From contig CAVUQC010000002.1 in NCBI GenBank assembly GCA_963743575.1, forward strand, positions 1-64,000: a stretch of DNA of 64,000 bases, in the 5' to 3' direction. Shown here in pieces: positions 9,124-17,666 of the stretch (the stretch's first letter is position 1; each line of letters opens with the position of its first letter). The position numbers were made by a program, and so were the translations under genes. A model generated the notes under the pieces. That model was not told the DNA's origin. It saw nothing but the letters and a program-made list of their open reading frames with translations, and made no database searches. Source of the DNA: DASUPK01 sp963743575 (GTDB lineage Bacteria > Actinomycetota > Thermoleophilia > Solirubrobacterales > 70-9).

Positions 9124-9195
9124 AAGGCATCTCAACGGCAACCACGTCAGCCGGTCCCACGAGAACTGCGCCACGTGTGCTCTAAAGGTTTGGCG
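9124..9195 (-). pseudogene. Remnant of a second copy of the lipoprotein C-terminus
   Basis: Upstream of the lipoprotein start, the same strand and frame encode VAQFSWDRLTWLPL, which matches the lipoprotein's own C-terminal LARFPWDRLKVLQI. The DNA matches too: 9148-9180 and 8086-8118 share most bases, including the block CCGGTCCCACG. This looks like the 3' end of a tandem paralogue whose body has been lost, leaving about 70 bp in the asnB/lipoprotein intergenic region. Confidence 0.6.
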
Positions 9196-9214
9196 CCAGG
9201 AGCAGACTCCTAGC

Positions 9215-11140
9215 TTGTGCGGAATCGTCGGACAGGCCCGAGCCGATGGGCGCCCCCCCCGGCAGGAGGTGTTGAGGGAGATGTGCGACGCCCTCGCGCA
9301 CCGTGGACCCGACTCCCGGGGCATTCTCAACGAGGGGCCCATCGGCCTCGGAATCCAGCGTCTCCGGATAATCGATCTCGATACCGGCGACCAGCCGATC
9401 TTCAACGAGGACCGCTCAGTGGTTGTCGTCTTGAACGGCGAGATCTACAACTACCGCGAGCTCCGGAGCGAGCTCCAGGCCCGCGGCCACCGCTTCGGGT
9501 CTCGCAGCGATACAGAGGTCATCGTCCATCTCTACGAGGAGCGAGGGATCGACTGCGTCAATGCCCTGCACGGGATGTTCGCCTTCGCCCTCTGGGACGC
9601 CCGTCGCGAGCGACTGTTTCTCGCCCGCGACCGGGTGGGAAAGAAGCCGCTCTTCTACGCCCTTTCCGGCGGCGCCTTGCGCTTCGCCTCGGAGCTCAAC
9701 GCGCTGATGCGGGACCCCGAGATCCCGCGCGAGATTGATCACGCAGCGCTCGACGCCTATCTCGCCTACCAGTACATCCCGGCGCCGCTCAGCGCCTTCA
9801 AGGCTGTGCGCAAGTTGCCCCCGGCCAGCAGATTGGTTTACGAGGGCGGCAGGACCACGATCGACCGCTACTGGCGGCTTGACTACTCGAGCAAGCTCGA
9901 TAGCGACGAACCGGAGGAGATCTGCGAACGGATCCGCGATCAGGTCGACCGCGCGGTCCGCCGCCGGATGATCTCGGACGTGCCCCTTGGCGCCTTTCTG
10001 TCGGGGGGCATCGACTCGTCGTGCGTCGTCGCTTCGATGGCCGAGGCCTCTGCCGAGCCGGTGAGGACGTTCTCGATCGGCTTTCGGAGCGAGGACGAGA
10101 GCTTCAACGAGCTGCCGCGCGCGAGGGTGATCGCGGAGCGCTACGCGACGGAGCACCGTGAGTTCGTGGTCGAGCCGGACTCGCTCGAGATGCTGCCTCG
10201 GGTTGTTCGCCAGTACGGCGAGCCGATGGCGGACTCCTCGGCGATTCCGAGCTTCTATCTCGCTCGCCTGGCTTCGCAGTTCGTCACTGTGGCGCTGAAC
10301 GGTGACGGGGGAGACGAGAGCTTCGCCGGATATCCACGCTATGTCTCCAACGCCCTCGCCCAGCGACTGGAGCGGGTGCCGCGGCCGCTTCGACGCCTCG
10401 CGTCGGCGGCCGGTTCGCGGCTGCCGCGCAGCGGAGAGGTCACGAGCTCGGTGAACCGCGTTCGCCGGGCCGCGCTGAGCGCACCGCTGTCACCTCCCGA
10501 TCGGTACAGGGCATACGTCACCCACCTGAACGGCCTCGACCGCGACCGCCTCTACACCGGCGAGTTCCGGGAACTGGCTGGCGTCGGCGTCGTTCCCGAT
10601 GTGATCAACGCTCCGTGGGCCGAGTCCTCGGCAGGGAACACGGTCGACAGGATGCTGGACGTCGATATCCGTACCTACCTGCCCGGTGATCTGCTGACGA
10701 AGATGGACATCGCCTCGATGGCGTACTCGCTCGAGGCGCGCTCCCCGCTGCTCGATCACGAGCTGATGGAGTTCGCGGCTTCGCTTCCCCCGGAGTGGAA
10801 GCTGCGGGGCCGCGAAAAGAAGGTGGGCCTGCGTCGCGCGATGCGTGGGCGCCTGCCGTCCGAGATCCTCGACGGTCCGAAGCAGGGGTTCCAGGTTCCG
10901 CTTGCCGAATGGCTTCGCGGCGAGCTGGAGCCGCTCGCTCGCGAGGTGCTGCTGGACTCGGTCGCCCAGGAGAGGGGCTATTTCGAACCGAGCCACGTCC
11001 GAGAGCTGCTCGATCAACACTCCGCGCGCCTCGCCGACAACTCTCGCGGACTGTGGGCGCTGCTTGTCTTCGAGCTCTGGCATCGCGATGTCGTCGACCG
11101 GCGCGACTCGGAGGCGCCGCTCAGCCCGGCCGCAGCATGA
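9215..11140 (+). CDS. asnB: Asparagine synthetase (glutamine-hydrolysing), AsnB type
   Basis: A 641-residue two-domain amidotransferase. After the initiator comes Cys2 (MCGIVG), the glutaminase nucleophile; LNGEIYNYRELR and SDTEVIVHLY are further glutaminase elements. The synthetase domain has the pyrophosphatase loop SGGIDSS at about 264-270 and DGGDESFAGYPRY near 368-380. The TTG start (9215) is required to place Cys at position 2. In polysaccharide and lipid gene clusters AsnB-like proteins may amidate uronic acids or other carboxyls rather than make asparagine; that is inference from location. No other nitrogen-metabolism gene lies nearby. Confidence 0.93.
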   Translation: MCGIVGQARADGRPPRQEVLREMCDALAHRGPDSRGILNEGPIGLGIQRLRIIDLDTGDQPIFNEDRSVVVVLNGEIYNYRELRSELQARGHRFGSRSDTEVIVHLYEERGIDCVNALHGMFAFALWDARRERLFLARDRVGKKPLFYALSGGALRFASELNALMRDPEIPREIDHAALDAYLAYQYIPAPLSAFKAVRKLPPASRLVYEGGRTTIDRYWRLDYSSKLDSDEPEEICERIRDQVDRAVRRRMISDVPLGAFLSGGIDSSCVVASMAEASAEPVRTFSIGFRSEDESFNELPRARVIAERYATEHREFVVEPDSLEMLPRVVRQYGEPMADSSAIPSFYLARLASQFVTVALNGDGGDESFAGYPRYVSNALAQRLERVPRPLRRLASAAGSRLPRSGEVTSSVNRVRRAALSAPLSPPDRYRAYVTHLNGLDRDRLYTGEFRELAGVGVVPDVINAPWAESSAGNTVDRMLDVDIRTYLPGDLLTKMDIASMAYSLEARSPLLDHELMEFAASLPPEWKLRGREKKVGLRRAMRGRLPSEILDGPKQGFQVPLAEWLRGELEPLAREVLLDSVAQERGYFEPSHVRELLDQHSARLADNSRGLWALLVFELWHRDVVDRRDSEAPLSPAAA

Positions 11141-12198
11141 TGGGAGACGCGGAGATGCCCGGACAGCAGGGGTCCTACGCAGTGATCACCCCGGTGCGCG
11201 ACGAGGTTCGGAACTTCCCGCGAATGGTCTCCTCGATGATCGACCAGACCCTGCGTCCCGAGAGTTGGGTGATCGTTGATGATGGATCCACTGACGGGAC
11301 TCGCGAGCTGGCCGAGGGATATGCCGCGGCCCACGACTGGATCTCGGTGGTGGACTCGGGTCAGATGCATGCACGCGGACGCGGCGGACACGTTGTGCAC
11401 GCTTTCAATGCTGGCCTCGCGGCGCTCGATTCCAGGCCCCCGATCATCGCCAAGCTCGACGGCGATCTGTATCTGCCGGCGCACTACTTCGAATGGGTGA
11501 TCGCCGCCTTCGCTCGGGAGCGACGCGCCGGGATCATCGGCGGAGTCGTGCTCGACTACGACGGGGCCCGCTGGGTCGAGGACAACACCACGGGCCATAC
11601 CGTTCGCGGGGCTGTGAAGACTTATCGCACGGAGTGCCTGGAGGAGATCGGCGGCTTGCGGGCGACGATGGGGTGGGACGGTCTTGACGCATATGCGGCA
11701 CGTGCGCGGGATTGGGAGGTCTATGTCTTGTCGGAGCTGCATGTACTGCACTACAGCCCGAGAGGCTCGAAGCAGCCCTGGTATCAGTCCCGTTGGGAGG
11801 AGGGACTGGCAGCGCAGGCCATGGGCTATCTGCCTCAGTTCCTCGCCTTGCGCGTGCTTTTTCGCTTGATCTCCGAACGGCCACGGATCATCGGGGCCTT
11901 GGTCATGGCCGCCGGCTACACGGTTGCTCGCCTACGTGGAGATGCCCAGATTGACGACCGCATGGCCATCGTCGTCCTACGCCGGGAGCAGAGAGAGCGT
12001 TTGCGTGGCTTCCTTCGTGGTCGCCGCGGCGCCGTCCCGACCACCCGGCTCGTCGACCGTGGCCCCGCGTTCTGGTCGGATGGGAGGCTGCCGAGTGACC
12101 GCGACAGCAGCGAATCAGGTCAGTCTCCCGGCCCCTCGCCGTCCGACAGGGCTTCTCGGTGTGGTGGAGGCAAAAAGGCCTTGAAGCCTGCGAGCTGA
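11137..12198 (+). CDS. Family 2 glycosyltransferase
   Basis: A 353-residue GT-A protein starting at ATG 11137, which overlaps the asnB stop as ATGA. It carries VITPVRDE (about 15-22), IVDDGSTDGT with D48 and the metal-binding KLDGDLYLP (D108 and D110). The following GGVVLDYDGARW and GWDGLDAYAARARDWEV segments resemble glycan-synthesising GT2 proteins. After about 300 the tail becomes Ser/Pro-rich and basic, and its last 84 nt overlap the 3' end of the converging GT4 gene, so the tail is probably unconserved. Confidence 0.88.
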   Translation: MMGDAEMPGQQGSYAVITPVRDEVRNFPRMVSSMIDQTLRPESWVIVDDGSTDGTRELAEGYAAAHDWISVVDSGQMHARGRGGHVVHAFNAGLAALDSRPPIIAKLDGDLYLPAHYFEWVIAAFARERRAGIIGGVVLDYDGARWVEDNTTGHTVRGAVKTYRTECLEEIGGLRATMGWDGLDAYAARARDWEVYVLSELHVLHYSPRGSKQPWYQSRWEEGLAAQAMGYLPQFLALRVLFRLISERPRIIGALVMAAGYTVARLRGDAQIDDRMAIVVLRREQRERLRGFLRGRRGAVPTTRLVDRGPAFWSDGRLPSDRDSSESGQSPGPSPSDRASRCGGGKKALKPAS

Positions 12199-13515
12199 TT
12201 TCCGGACATCAAAGTTCGCCGTCACCGCATCTCGCGCCTGGACGCCCAACGTTTTGCGCAAAGCCGCATCTCCTGCCAGCTTCGCAAGCGCACTCGCTAG
12301 CGCGTCGGGACGGCCGGGCGACACGAGGAGCCCGCTCTCGCCGTCCTCGACGAGCTCTGGGACCCCCATGATCCGCGTCGCCACGACTGGGCGCTCCATG
12401 GCCATTGCCTCCATCAGCACGACGGGCAGGCCCTCGGCGAAGCTGGAGGAGCAGAAGACGTCTGCCCCTGCGTAGAAGGCGCGGATGTCGTCCTGCCCGA
12501 CGGTACCGGCGAAGGTCACGGATCCGTCGACCCCGCGCTCACGAGCGCGCGCTTCGAGGGATTCTCGGCTTGGACCATCCCCGATGAAGGTCACCTGAGC
12601 ATCGAATCCCCAGTCCGACAACTCGGCTAGGGCGTCGATGAGTACGGCCTGACCCTTGACGGGAATCATTCGACCGACCGTCAGGATCTGAAGTGGTCCT
12701 CCCTCAGGCTCGTCTCGGTGCTGCGGCGCGTACTCGTTCGGATCCACGCCCGAGCGGACGACATGCAACTTGTCCCATTCGCTTTCAGCTACGAGGCCCA
12801 TCAACTGGCTGCGACCGAAGTCGCTGATCGCGACGGCGAGATCGGCATCGCGGAGCTTGTCAGCCAGCCGATACATGGTCACGTCGCAGAACTCAGCAGA
12901 TCCGTGCACAGCGAGACTCCACGACCAGGTTCCATTTCCGTCCCGCGCCCGACCGCCAAGCTCTGCCGCCAGCAGGGCGACGTCAGTCGCCGCGCTCGCG
13001 AACTGCGCGTGCAGGTGCCTCACCTTCCGCCGGTCGCACTCGCTCCAGACAATCACGGCCTCGGTCAGGTAGAAGAAAGCCCAGATCGCTCCCCGCAAGC
13101 CAGGTCGTCGCAGCTGCTGCGCGCGACGCAGCGCCCTGAGGTACCGGGCAGGAGCCTTGCGCGCAACGCGCAGATGGGACCGAATTAGGGTCCAAGGGCT
13201 TGCTGGAAGAACGGCAAACGTCGTCCGAAACGCTTCCCGGTCGCGTGCCGATAAGACATGGCTCGGATCGCTGCGATGCATCGACACCGTCTCAACTCTC
13301 ACCCCGAGGTCCCTCAGTGCCTCGACTTCGCGAAGCACGAACGTATGGGACACAGCGGGATATCTACTGGTCAGGTAGGCGACCGCGGCCGAGTCGCTAG
13401 GCGGTCGTTGACCAACGTCTGTAGGGACGGGTTGCTTTTGCCCGTCCGTTGTCTCATGGTTCGTGGGCGAGGTTGTGGTTTCAATGCTGGTCGCCTTGTC
13501 CTCAGTTGCACTCAC
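12115..13515 (-). CDS. Family 4 glycosyltransferase
   Basis: A GT-B glycosyltransferase of about 466 residues. The N-domain has AYLTSRYPAVSHTFVLREVEAL, typical of exopolysaccharide GT4 enzymes, and HLHAQFASAATDVALL; the C-domain has ILTVGRMIPVKGQ, FIGDGPS and the E-x7-E motif in FAEGLPVVLMEAMAMERPVV. I start it at GTG 13515, seven bases after GGGGG; an ATG at 13587 would add 24 unconvincing residues. The region from about 10 to 45 is Ser/Thr-rich and probably disordered. Unlike its neighbours it runs on the minus strand, tail to tail with the GT2 gene. Confidence 0.88.
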   Translation of the reverse strand: MSATEDKATSIETTTSPTNHETTDGQKQPVPTDVGQRPPSDSAAVAYLTSRYPAVSHTFVLREVEALRDLGVRVETVSMHRSDPSHVLSARDREAFRTTFAVLPASPWTLIRSHLRVARKAPARYLRALRRAQQLRRPGLRGAIWAFFYLTEAVIVWSECDRRKVRHLHAQFASAATDVALLAAELGGRARDGNGTWSWSLAVHGSAEFCDVTMYRLADKLRDADLAVAISDFGRSQLMGLVAESEWDKLHVVRSGVDPNEYAPQHRDEPEGGPLQILTVGRMIPVKGQAVLIDALAELSDWGFDAQVTFIGDGPSRESLEARARERGVDGSVTFAGTVGQDDIRAFYAGADVFCSSSFAEGLPVVLMEAMAMERPVVATRIMGVPELVEDGESGLLVSPGRPDALASALAKLAGDAALRKTLGVQARDAVTANFDVRKSARRLQGLFASTTPRSPVGRRGAGRLT

Positions 13516-13663
13516 AAGAAACCCCCGATAGCCGCTCTGCGAAGCAGTTGCCCAAGCCTCCGGCGACAGGCTACCCATGCACCTCATCTACCAACCGTGG
13601 CCGTCCTATTTCCCTGGTGGGATGACCGAGTGTGCTCAGCCTGCTCGTCCCTTTCGGATCGAG

Positions 13664-14158
13664 CTAGATCGGGCGAGCCGGACTGCCCGCGACGGTAGTC
13701 GTGGCCGCCACGTCCCGCGTGACGACCGCACCTGCGCCCACGGTCGCCCCCTCCTCGACGGTGACTCCGCCGAGGATCACCGCGCCCGAGCCGACGCTAG
13801 CCCGGCTGCGGATCGTGGTGGGGAGCAGTTGCCAATCGTCGGGCTGGGCGAGCGATCCGGCGTCCGTGGTCGCCCGCGGGAACTTGTCGTTGACGAACAT
13901 CACCCCGTGTCCGATGAAGACCTCGTCCTCGATCGTGACGCCCTCGCAGACGAACGAGTGGCTCTGGACCTTGCAGTTCTTGCCGATCTCGACCCCATTC
14001 TGGATCTCGACGAACGGGCCGATCCGGGTTCCCTCGCCGACCGTGCAGCCGTAGAGGTTCGTGAACTGCTGCACGATCACGCCCTCCGCGAAGGTGCAGT
14101 CGCGGATCAGCCGGTTGGGCGCCTCGTTCGCCGGAGCCTCCACGGGATAAGTATCCAA
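13664..14158 (-). CDS. Hexapeptide N-acetyltransferase (WbbJ/WlbB-like)
   Basis: A protein of about 164 residues built almost wholly of hexapeptide turns (GVIVQQFTNLYGCTVGEGTRIGPFVEIQ in two parts, IGKNCKVQSHSFV, VTIEDEVFIGHGVMFVNDKFPR). The block with HGVMFVND is typical of UDP-2-acetamido-3-amino-dideoxyglucuronate N-acetyltransferases and of FdtC-like enzymes. Best start is TTG 14158, seven bases after GAGGGAG; the open frame upstream is only the antisense of the response regulator. It probably acetylates an amino sugar before polymer assembly. Divergent from the two-component genes with 63 bp between. Confidence 0.82.
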   Translation of the reverse strand: MDTYPVEAPANEAPNRLIRDCTFAEGVIVQQFTNLYGCTVGEGTRIGPFVEIQNGVEIGKNCKVQSHSFVCEGVTIEDEVFIGHGVMFVNDKFPRATTDAGSLAQPDDWQLLPTTIRSRASVGSGAVILGGVTVEEGATVGAGAVVTRDVAATTTVAGSPARPI

Positions 14159-14221
14159 GATGACTCCCTCAGGATCGGGTGAGCCCGGGAAGAGTTCTCG
14201 CTGCCCATGCCTTAGTGGGGC

Positions 14222-14926
14222 GTGCTGCCCGACCACGAGGAGATCGCCACGGTGGTCGTCTGCGAGGACGATGACGCCACTCGCGAGCTCCTCTGTGACC
14301 ATCTGATCGCCGACCGCTACCGGGCCCTGCCGGCGCCCAGTGCCTCCGATGCGCTGCGGCTCTGTGGTTACAACCAGCCCGACATCATGGTGCTCGACCT
14401 CGGTCTCCCGGACGCTCCCGGGATCGACGTGCTCCGGGAGATCCGCGCGGCGGGCGAGCGCTTCGATCCAGAGCTGCCGGTCCTCGTCCTCTCCGGACGC
14501 TCCAGCGAGGCCGACAGGCTGCGCGGATTCGAAGCGGGGGCGGACGATTATGTGGTCAAGCCCTTCCACTACCCGGAGTTGCTGGCCCGCATCGCGGCCG
14601 TGCTTCGCCGCCGCTCGGGGGCCCGTCGCGGACCGATCCGGCTCGGGGACCTGACGGTGGACCCGGCCACCCGGCGCGTGATGGTCGGCGACCGGAGGGT
14701 GGAGTTGGCGAACAAGGAATTCGCGCTCCTCCGGGCGCTGGCGGCCGAGCCGCGCCGCGTCTTCTCCAAGGACGAGCTGCTGCGCGACGTCTGGGGGTTC
14801 CGCTCCAAGGGGAGGACCCGGACGCTGGACTCCCACGCCAGCCGCCTGAGGCGGAAGCTCGATCCCGAGGGGGCGCGCTACGTCTTCAATTGCTGGGGGG
14901 TCGGCTACCGGCTGCTCGACTCGTGA
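14222..14926 (+). CDS. OmpR/PhoB-family response regulator
   Basis: A 234-residue two-domain regulator. The receiver (about 8-125) has the acidic pair in VVVCEDDDA, phosphorylatable D59 in MVLDLGLP, VLSGR at the switch Thr/Ser position and K in YVVKPF. The winged-helix domain (about 140-232) has LTVDPATRRVMVG and ELANKEFALLRALA and ends with GVGYRLLD, as in OmpR proteins. GTG start at 14222. It overlaps the kinase-like gene by 4 nt (GTGA) and so should be co-made with it. Targets are unknown; adjacency suggests the pilus genes or the divergent acyltransferase. Confidence 0.92.
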   Translation: MLPDHEEIATVVVCEDDDATRELLCDHLIADRYRALPAPSASDALRLCGYNQPDIMVLDLGLPDAPGIDVLREIRAAGERFDPELPVLVLSGRSSEADRLRGFEAGADDYVVKPFHYPELLARIAAVLRRRSGARRGPIRLGDLTVDPATRRVMVGDRRVELANKEFALLRALAAEPRRVFSKDELLRDVWGFRSKGRTRTLDSHASRLRRKLDPEGARYVFNCWGVGYRLLDS

Positions 14927-15552
14927 TCACCCGAGCACACAAGCGCGCGCTCAACCGGGCGCTCCACGAGCTCCGCCGCCCCCTGCAGGCGCTCGTGCTG
15001 ATGGAGGAGCACTCGCCTCAGCCCGCCGCCTCGCCGCCGGCCGCAAGCCGGCGCGGGTTGCTCGAGGTGGCGGCCAGCGCACTGCGGGACCTCGATGGCG
15101 CGGTCAACGGGGAGGCTCCCTCGCGGCGCCCGGGGCGCTTCTCCTGCCGGGAGGTGGTGCTCGCCTCCCTGGAGCGATGGCGACCGCTTGCCACGCACAT
15201 GGGTGGGATCCGCGTCTACTGGGATGCGGGCCCGGCTCCCGTGGAGGGCGATCCCGTCCGCATGGCCCAGGCTCTCGACAACCTGATCTCCAACGCCCTC
15301 GAGCACGGCGGCCCGCCGGTGGTCGTGACCGGCGCCCGGGTGGCCGCGCGCATCCGCGTGACCATCGCCAACGGCGCACCGGCCCGCATCCCGAGCCGAG
15401 CCGGCGATCCCCGCCGTGGGCACGGCACCGATCTGGTCTCGGAGGTCGCCAGCGCACACCGCGGCCGCTTCGCGCTCTGCCGCAGCAGTGGAGGCTGTGT
15501 CGCGGCGCTCGAACTGCCGTTGGCGGAGCCGGGCTACGCGCTGGCGGCGTGA
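14923..15552 (+). CDS. Small soluble histidine kinase-like protein
   Basis: A 209-residue protein with no membrane segment or sensor domain. It begins almost at the dimerisation box: HELRRPLQALV puts the candidate phospho-His at H15. An ATPase-like domain follows with DNLISNALEHG (N box, about 122-132), but the usual DxGxGI G1 motif is replaced by NGAPARIPSRAG; GHGTDLVSEVASAHRG matches the G2 region. Kinase activity is therefore uncertain, and it could act as a phosphatase or anti-factor. GTGA overlaps bind it to both the response regulator and the cpaB-like gene. Confidence 0.75.
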   Translation: MITRAHKRALNRALHELRRPLQALVLMEEHSPQPAASPPAASRRGLLEVAASALRDLDGAVNGEAPSRRPGRFSCREVVLASLERWRPLATHMGGIRVYWDAGPAPVEGDPVRMAQALDNLISNALEHGGPPVVVTGARVAARIRVTIANGAPARIPSRAGDPRRGHGTDLVSEVASAHRGRFALCRSSGGCVAALELPLAEPGYALAA

Positions 15553-16196
15553 GCCGCCGCAGGCGCGCGGCTCTCTTCCTGGCGGCCGCGATCGTCTGCG
15601 CGCTGCTGGCAGCGATGGTGGCGGGCCGGTACCGCTCGCGCGTGGACGCCCGCTATGGCCCGCTGCGGCCGGTCGTCGTCGCCACTGAGGAGCTGCCTGC
15701 CGGGGAGACGATCGCGCCGGAGAGGCTGCGCTCGGCGCTGTCGGTGCGGCGAGTCCCGGAGCGCTTCGTCCCGCCGGGGGCGCTGGTCAGCCCGGCAGAG
15801 GCAATCGGCCGTGCCCCCGGCGCGTCCATCCCGCCCGGCTCGTACGTCCTCGGCTCCCAGCTCGCCCTGCCCACAAGCGCGGCCCCGCGCTCGCCGGGAG
15901 TGGCACGCGGCCTGCGGCCGGTCGAGGTTTCCGTCGCGGGCGCCGAGGCCCTGACCGTCGACGGGCGCTCGCCCGAGGGAAGCGCGGTCGACGTGGTCGT
16001 CTCACGCCAGGCTGGGCTCGGGCGGTCCGCGACCGCGCGCATCGCCGCGACGGGGGTGAGGCTGCTGGCGCTGCGCGGGCCGGCCGATCCGGGTGAGGGC
16101 TGGTCGGCGACGCTCGCGGTCACGGAGCAGCAGGCGCTCTCGCTGATCGGCGCGCAGAGCGCCGGGCGCGAGATTCGCCTGCTGCCTCGCCGCTGA
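15549..16196 (+). CDS. CpaB/RcpC-like SAF-domain pilus assembly protein
   Basis: A 215-residue protein starting with RRRR, one membrane helix (about 7-24) and a SAF domain: VVVATEELPAGETIAPERLR (in two parts, about 42-60) followed by a beta-rich region. This matches CpaB proteins, anchored outside the membrane beside Tad secretion ATPases. The GTG start overlaps the kinase-like stop as GTGA. The rest of the Tad set (TadA, TadB, TadC) resumes 1.5 kb downstream after a minus-strand block. The mature part is shorter than proteobacterial CpaB, as is usual in Gram-positives. Confidence 0.75.
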   Translation: MSRRRRAALFLAAAIVCALLAAMVAGRYRSRVDARYGPLRPVVVATEELPAGETIAPERLRSALSVRRVPERFVPPGALVSPAEAIGRAPGASIPPGSYVLGSQLALPTSAAPRSPGVARGLRPVEVSVAGAEALTVDGRSPEGSAVDVVVSRQAGLGRSATARIAATGVRLLALRGPADPGEGWSATLAVTEQQALSLIGAQSAGREIRLLPRR

Positions 16197-16613
16197 TCAG
16201 CCGACCGTCGGCTTGCCGAGCCGGTACTTGTTGCCCGATGGGTCCCGGAACTCGGAGTCGAGCCCGTACGGCTGCTCGGCGGGCGCCTCGGTGAACTCGA
16301 CGCCGCGGCCCTTGAGCTCCTCGTAGCTCGCCTGAACGTCGTCGGCCGTCAGGAAGATGCCTCCCGCGAAGCCCTTTGACATCAGGCTCTCGACCTGCTC
16401 CTTCGTCTCATCGTCCATCACGGGCGGGCCGGGGATCGCCATCAGGGCGAGGGAGAAGTCCTGCCCCGGCGCACCAACCGTGAGCCAGCGGAAGCCGCCG
16501 AGCTCCTCCATCGTGATGTCGGAGCGGACCTCCCAGCCGACCTTCTTCGTCCAGAACTCCAGGGCCTCTTCCTGGTCGTGCACCCAGACCTGCCCGTTCG
16601 ACACCGTGATCAT
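16197..16613 (-). CDS. VOC-family (glyoxalase/bleomycin resistance fold) protein
   Basis: A 138-residue protein with paired beta-alpha-beta-beta-beta modules: VWVHDQEEALEFWTKKVGWEV at the start and FLTADDVQASYEELKGRGVEF and FRDPSGNKYRLGKP at the end. A lone Glu in the final strand could serve as a metal ligand, but the ligand set is incomplete, so it may bind a ligand rather than catalyse. Its ATG overlaps the stop of the upstream AraC gene as ATGA, making a two-gene operon; AraC/VOC pairs of this type are common in actinobacteria. Confidence 0.85.
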   Translation of the reverse strand: MITVSNGQVWVHDQEEALEFWTKKVGWEVRSDITMEELGGFRWLTVGAPGQDFSLALMAIPGPPVMDDETKEQVESLMSKGFAGGIFLTADDVQASYEELKGRGVEFTEAPAEQPYGLDSEFRDPSGNKYRLGKPTVG

Positions 16614-17086
16614 CTGCGTCTCCTTTCGCTTGATTGCGCCGTCGGGGCCAAGCTAGTCCCGCCCCTATTCGTTGTCTTCTTGAAACGTGCTGTCTGCGGT
16701 CGCAGGTAGGTGCGCAGGACGCAGCTCGGCACCTTCGCGACGGTCGTGGCGGGCGGCTGCGCCGCCCGGTAAGCGGTCGGTGTCTGCCCGTAGGCGCGCT
16801 TGAAGCTGGTGGTGAACGAGCCGACGCTCTGCAGGCCGACCTCGAGGCAGATCTCGGCGACGCTCCAGTCCGTCATCCGCAGCAGGGCGGCTGCCCGCTC
16901 GAGGCGCCTGCTCACCAGATAGTGGTGGGGGGACTCGCCGAAGGCGCGGCGGAACTCGCGGCTGAAGTGGGCCTTCGAGAGGCCGGCGGCGCCGGCCATG
17001 TCGTCGACCGCGAGCGGCTCCGGGTAGCGCGCGTCAGCGAGGTCCTTGGCGCGCAGCAGATGTCGTGCGGGGTGGGCGAAGGCCAT
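16610..17086 (-). CDS. Short AraC-family regulator
   Basis: A 158-residue protein that is almost only the AraC DNA-binding domain: first helix-turn-helix DDMAGAAGLSKAHFSREFRRAFGESPHHYL (about 28-57) and second VAEICLEVGLQSVGSFTTSFKRAYGQTPTAYR (about 75-106). It lacks the usual ligand-binding N-terminal domain, so either it acts constitutively or ligand sensing lies in its partner, the downstream VOC protein. The last 50 residues are basic and unconserved in appearance. It is transcribed against the flanking pilus genes. Confidence 0.87.
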   Translation of the reverse strand: MAFAHPARHLLRAKDLADARYPEPLAVDDMAGAAGLSKAHFSREFRRAFGESPHHYLVSRRLERAAALLRMTDWSVAEICLEVGLQSVGSFTTSFKRAYGQTPTAYRAAQPPATTVAKVPSCVLRTYLRPQTARFKKTTNRGGTSLAPTAQSSERRRR

Positions 17087-17106
17087 GGTCGGTCAATGAG
17101 ACTCCC

Positions 17107-17613
17107 TCAGGCCCGCCGACTAATCGCCCGATCGAAGGCAGCCTGCGCCTCGTCGCCATGCACCGCGAACACGACGCACTCAAGCTCGCTGCCCGAGCCG
17201 AGGTGGCGGCGGACCTCCTCCGCCTCGATCTGAGCGGCCTCGTCGAGCGGAAATCCCCCGACCCCGGTGCCGAAGGCAACGAGGGCGAGGCTCCTTGCGC
17301 CGAGCTCGTCGGCCTTGGCGAGCGTGCTCGCGGTCGCCGCACGGATGACCTCCGCGGAGGTCGGGCCGCCGAGTTCCATCGTCGCCGCGTGGATCACCCA
17401 GCGGGCCGGCATCTCGCCCGCCGTGGTCTCGACGGCCTTGCCGAGCCCGATCGGCGAACGCTCGTCGCTCTCGGCCTGCACGGCAGGGCCGCCTGCGCGG
17501 GAGATGGCTCCGGCGACCCCGCCGCCGTGTCGCAGCAACGTGTTGGCGGCGTTGGCGATCGCGTCGACCTCGAGCTTTGTGATGTCCGCCTGCCTGACCT
17601 CGATCTCCGCCAT
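17107..17613 (-). CDS. Macro-domain protein (ADP-ribose hydrolase/binder)
   Basis: A 168-residue stand-alone macro domain. It shows VDAIANAANTLLRHGGGVAGAI (in two parts, about 17-37), with N21 and N24 and the glycine loop that in the YmdB/AF1521 family contact ADP-ribose, and GTGVGGFPLDEAA (about 114-126) as the phosphate loop. Such proteins bind or remove ADP-ribose or O-acetyl-ADP-ribose. ATG 17613 lies 9 nt after TAGCCT (17628-17623), consistent with a leaderless transcript. It precedes the AraC/VOC pair by 20 nt and could share its transcript. Confidence 0.88.
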   Translation of the reverse strand: MAEIEVRQADITKLEVDAIANAANTLLRHGGGVAGAISRAGGPAVQAESDERSPIGLGKAVETTAGEMPARWVIHAATMELGGPTSAEVIRAATASTLAKADELGARSLALVAFGTGVGGFPLDEAAQIEAEEVRRHLGSGSELECVVFAVHGDEAQAAFDRAISRRA

Positions 17614-17666
17614 CAGCGGCCGAGGCTACCGGGGGCGAGTGGGTGGCCCCGTGGACTTAGGCCAGG

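Noticed and set aside
13577..14182. 201-codon plus-strand frame beginning HLIYQPWPSYF
   Set aside because: Most of it is the complement of the hexapeptide acyltransferase; the novel first 30 residues match nothing I know.
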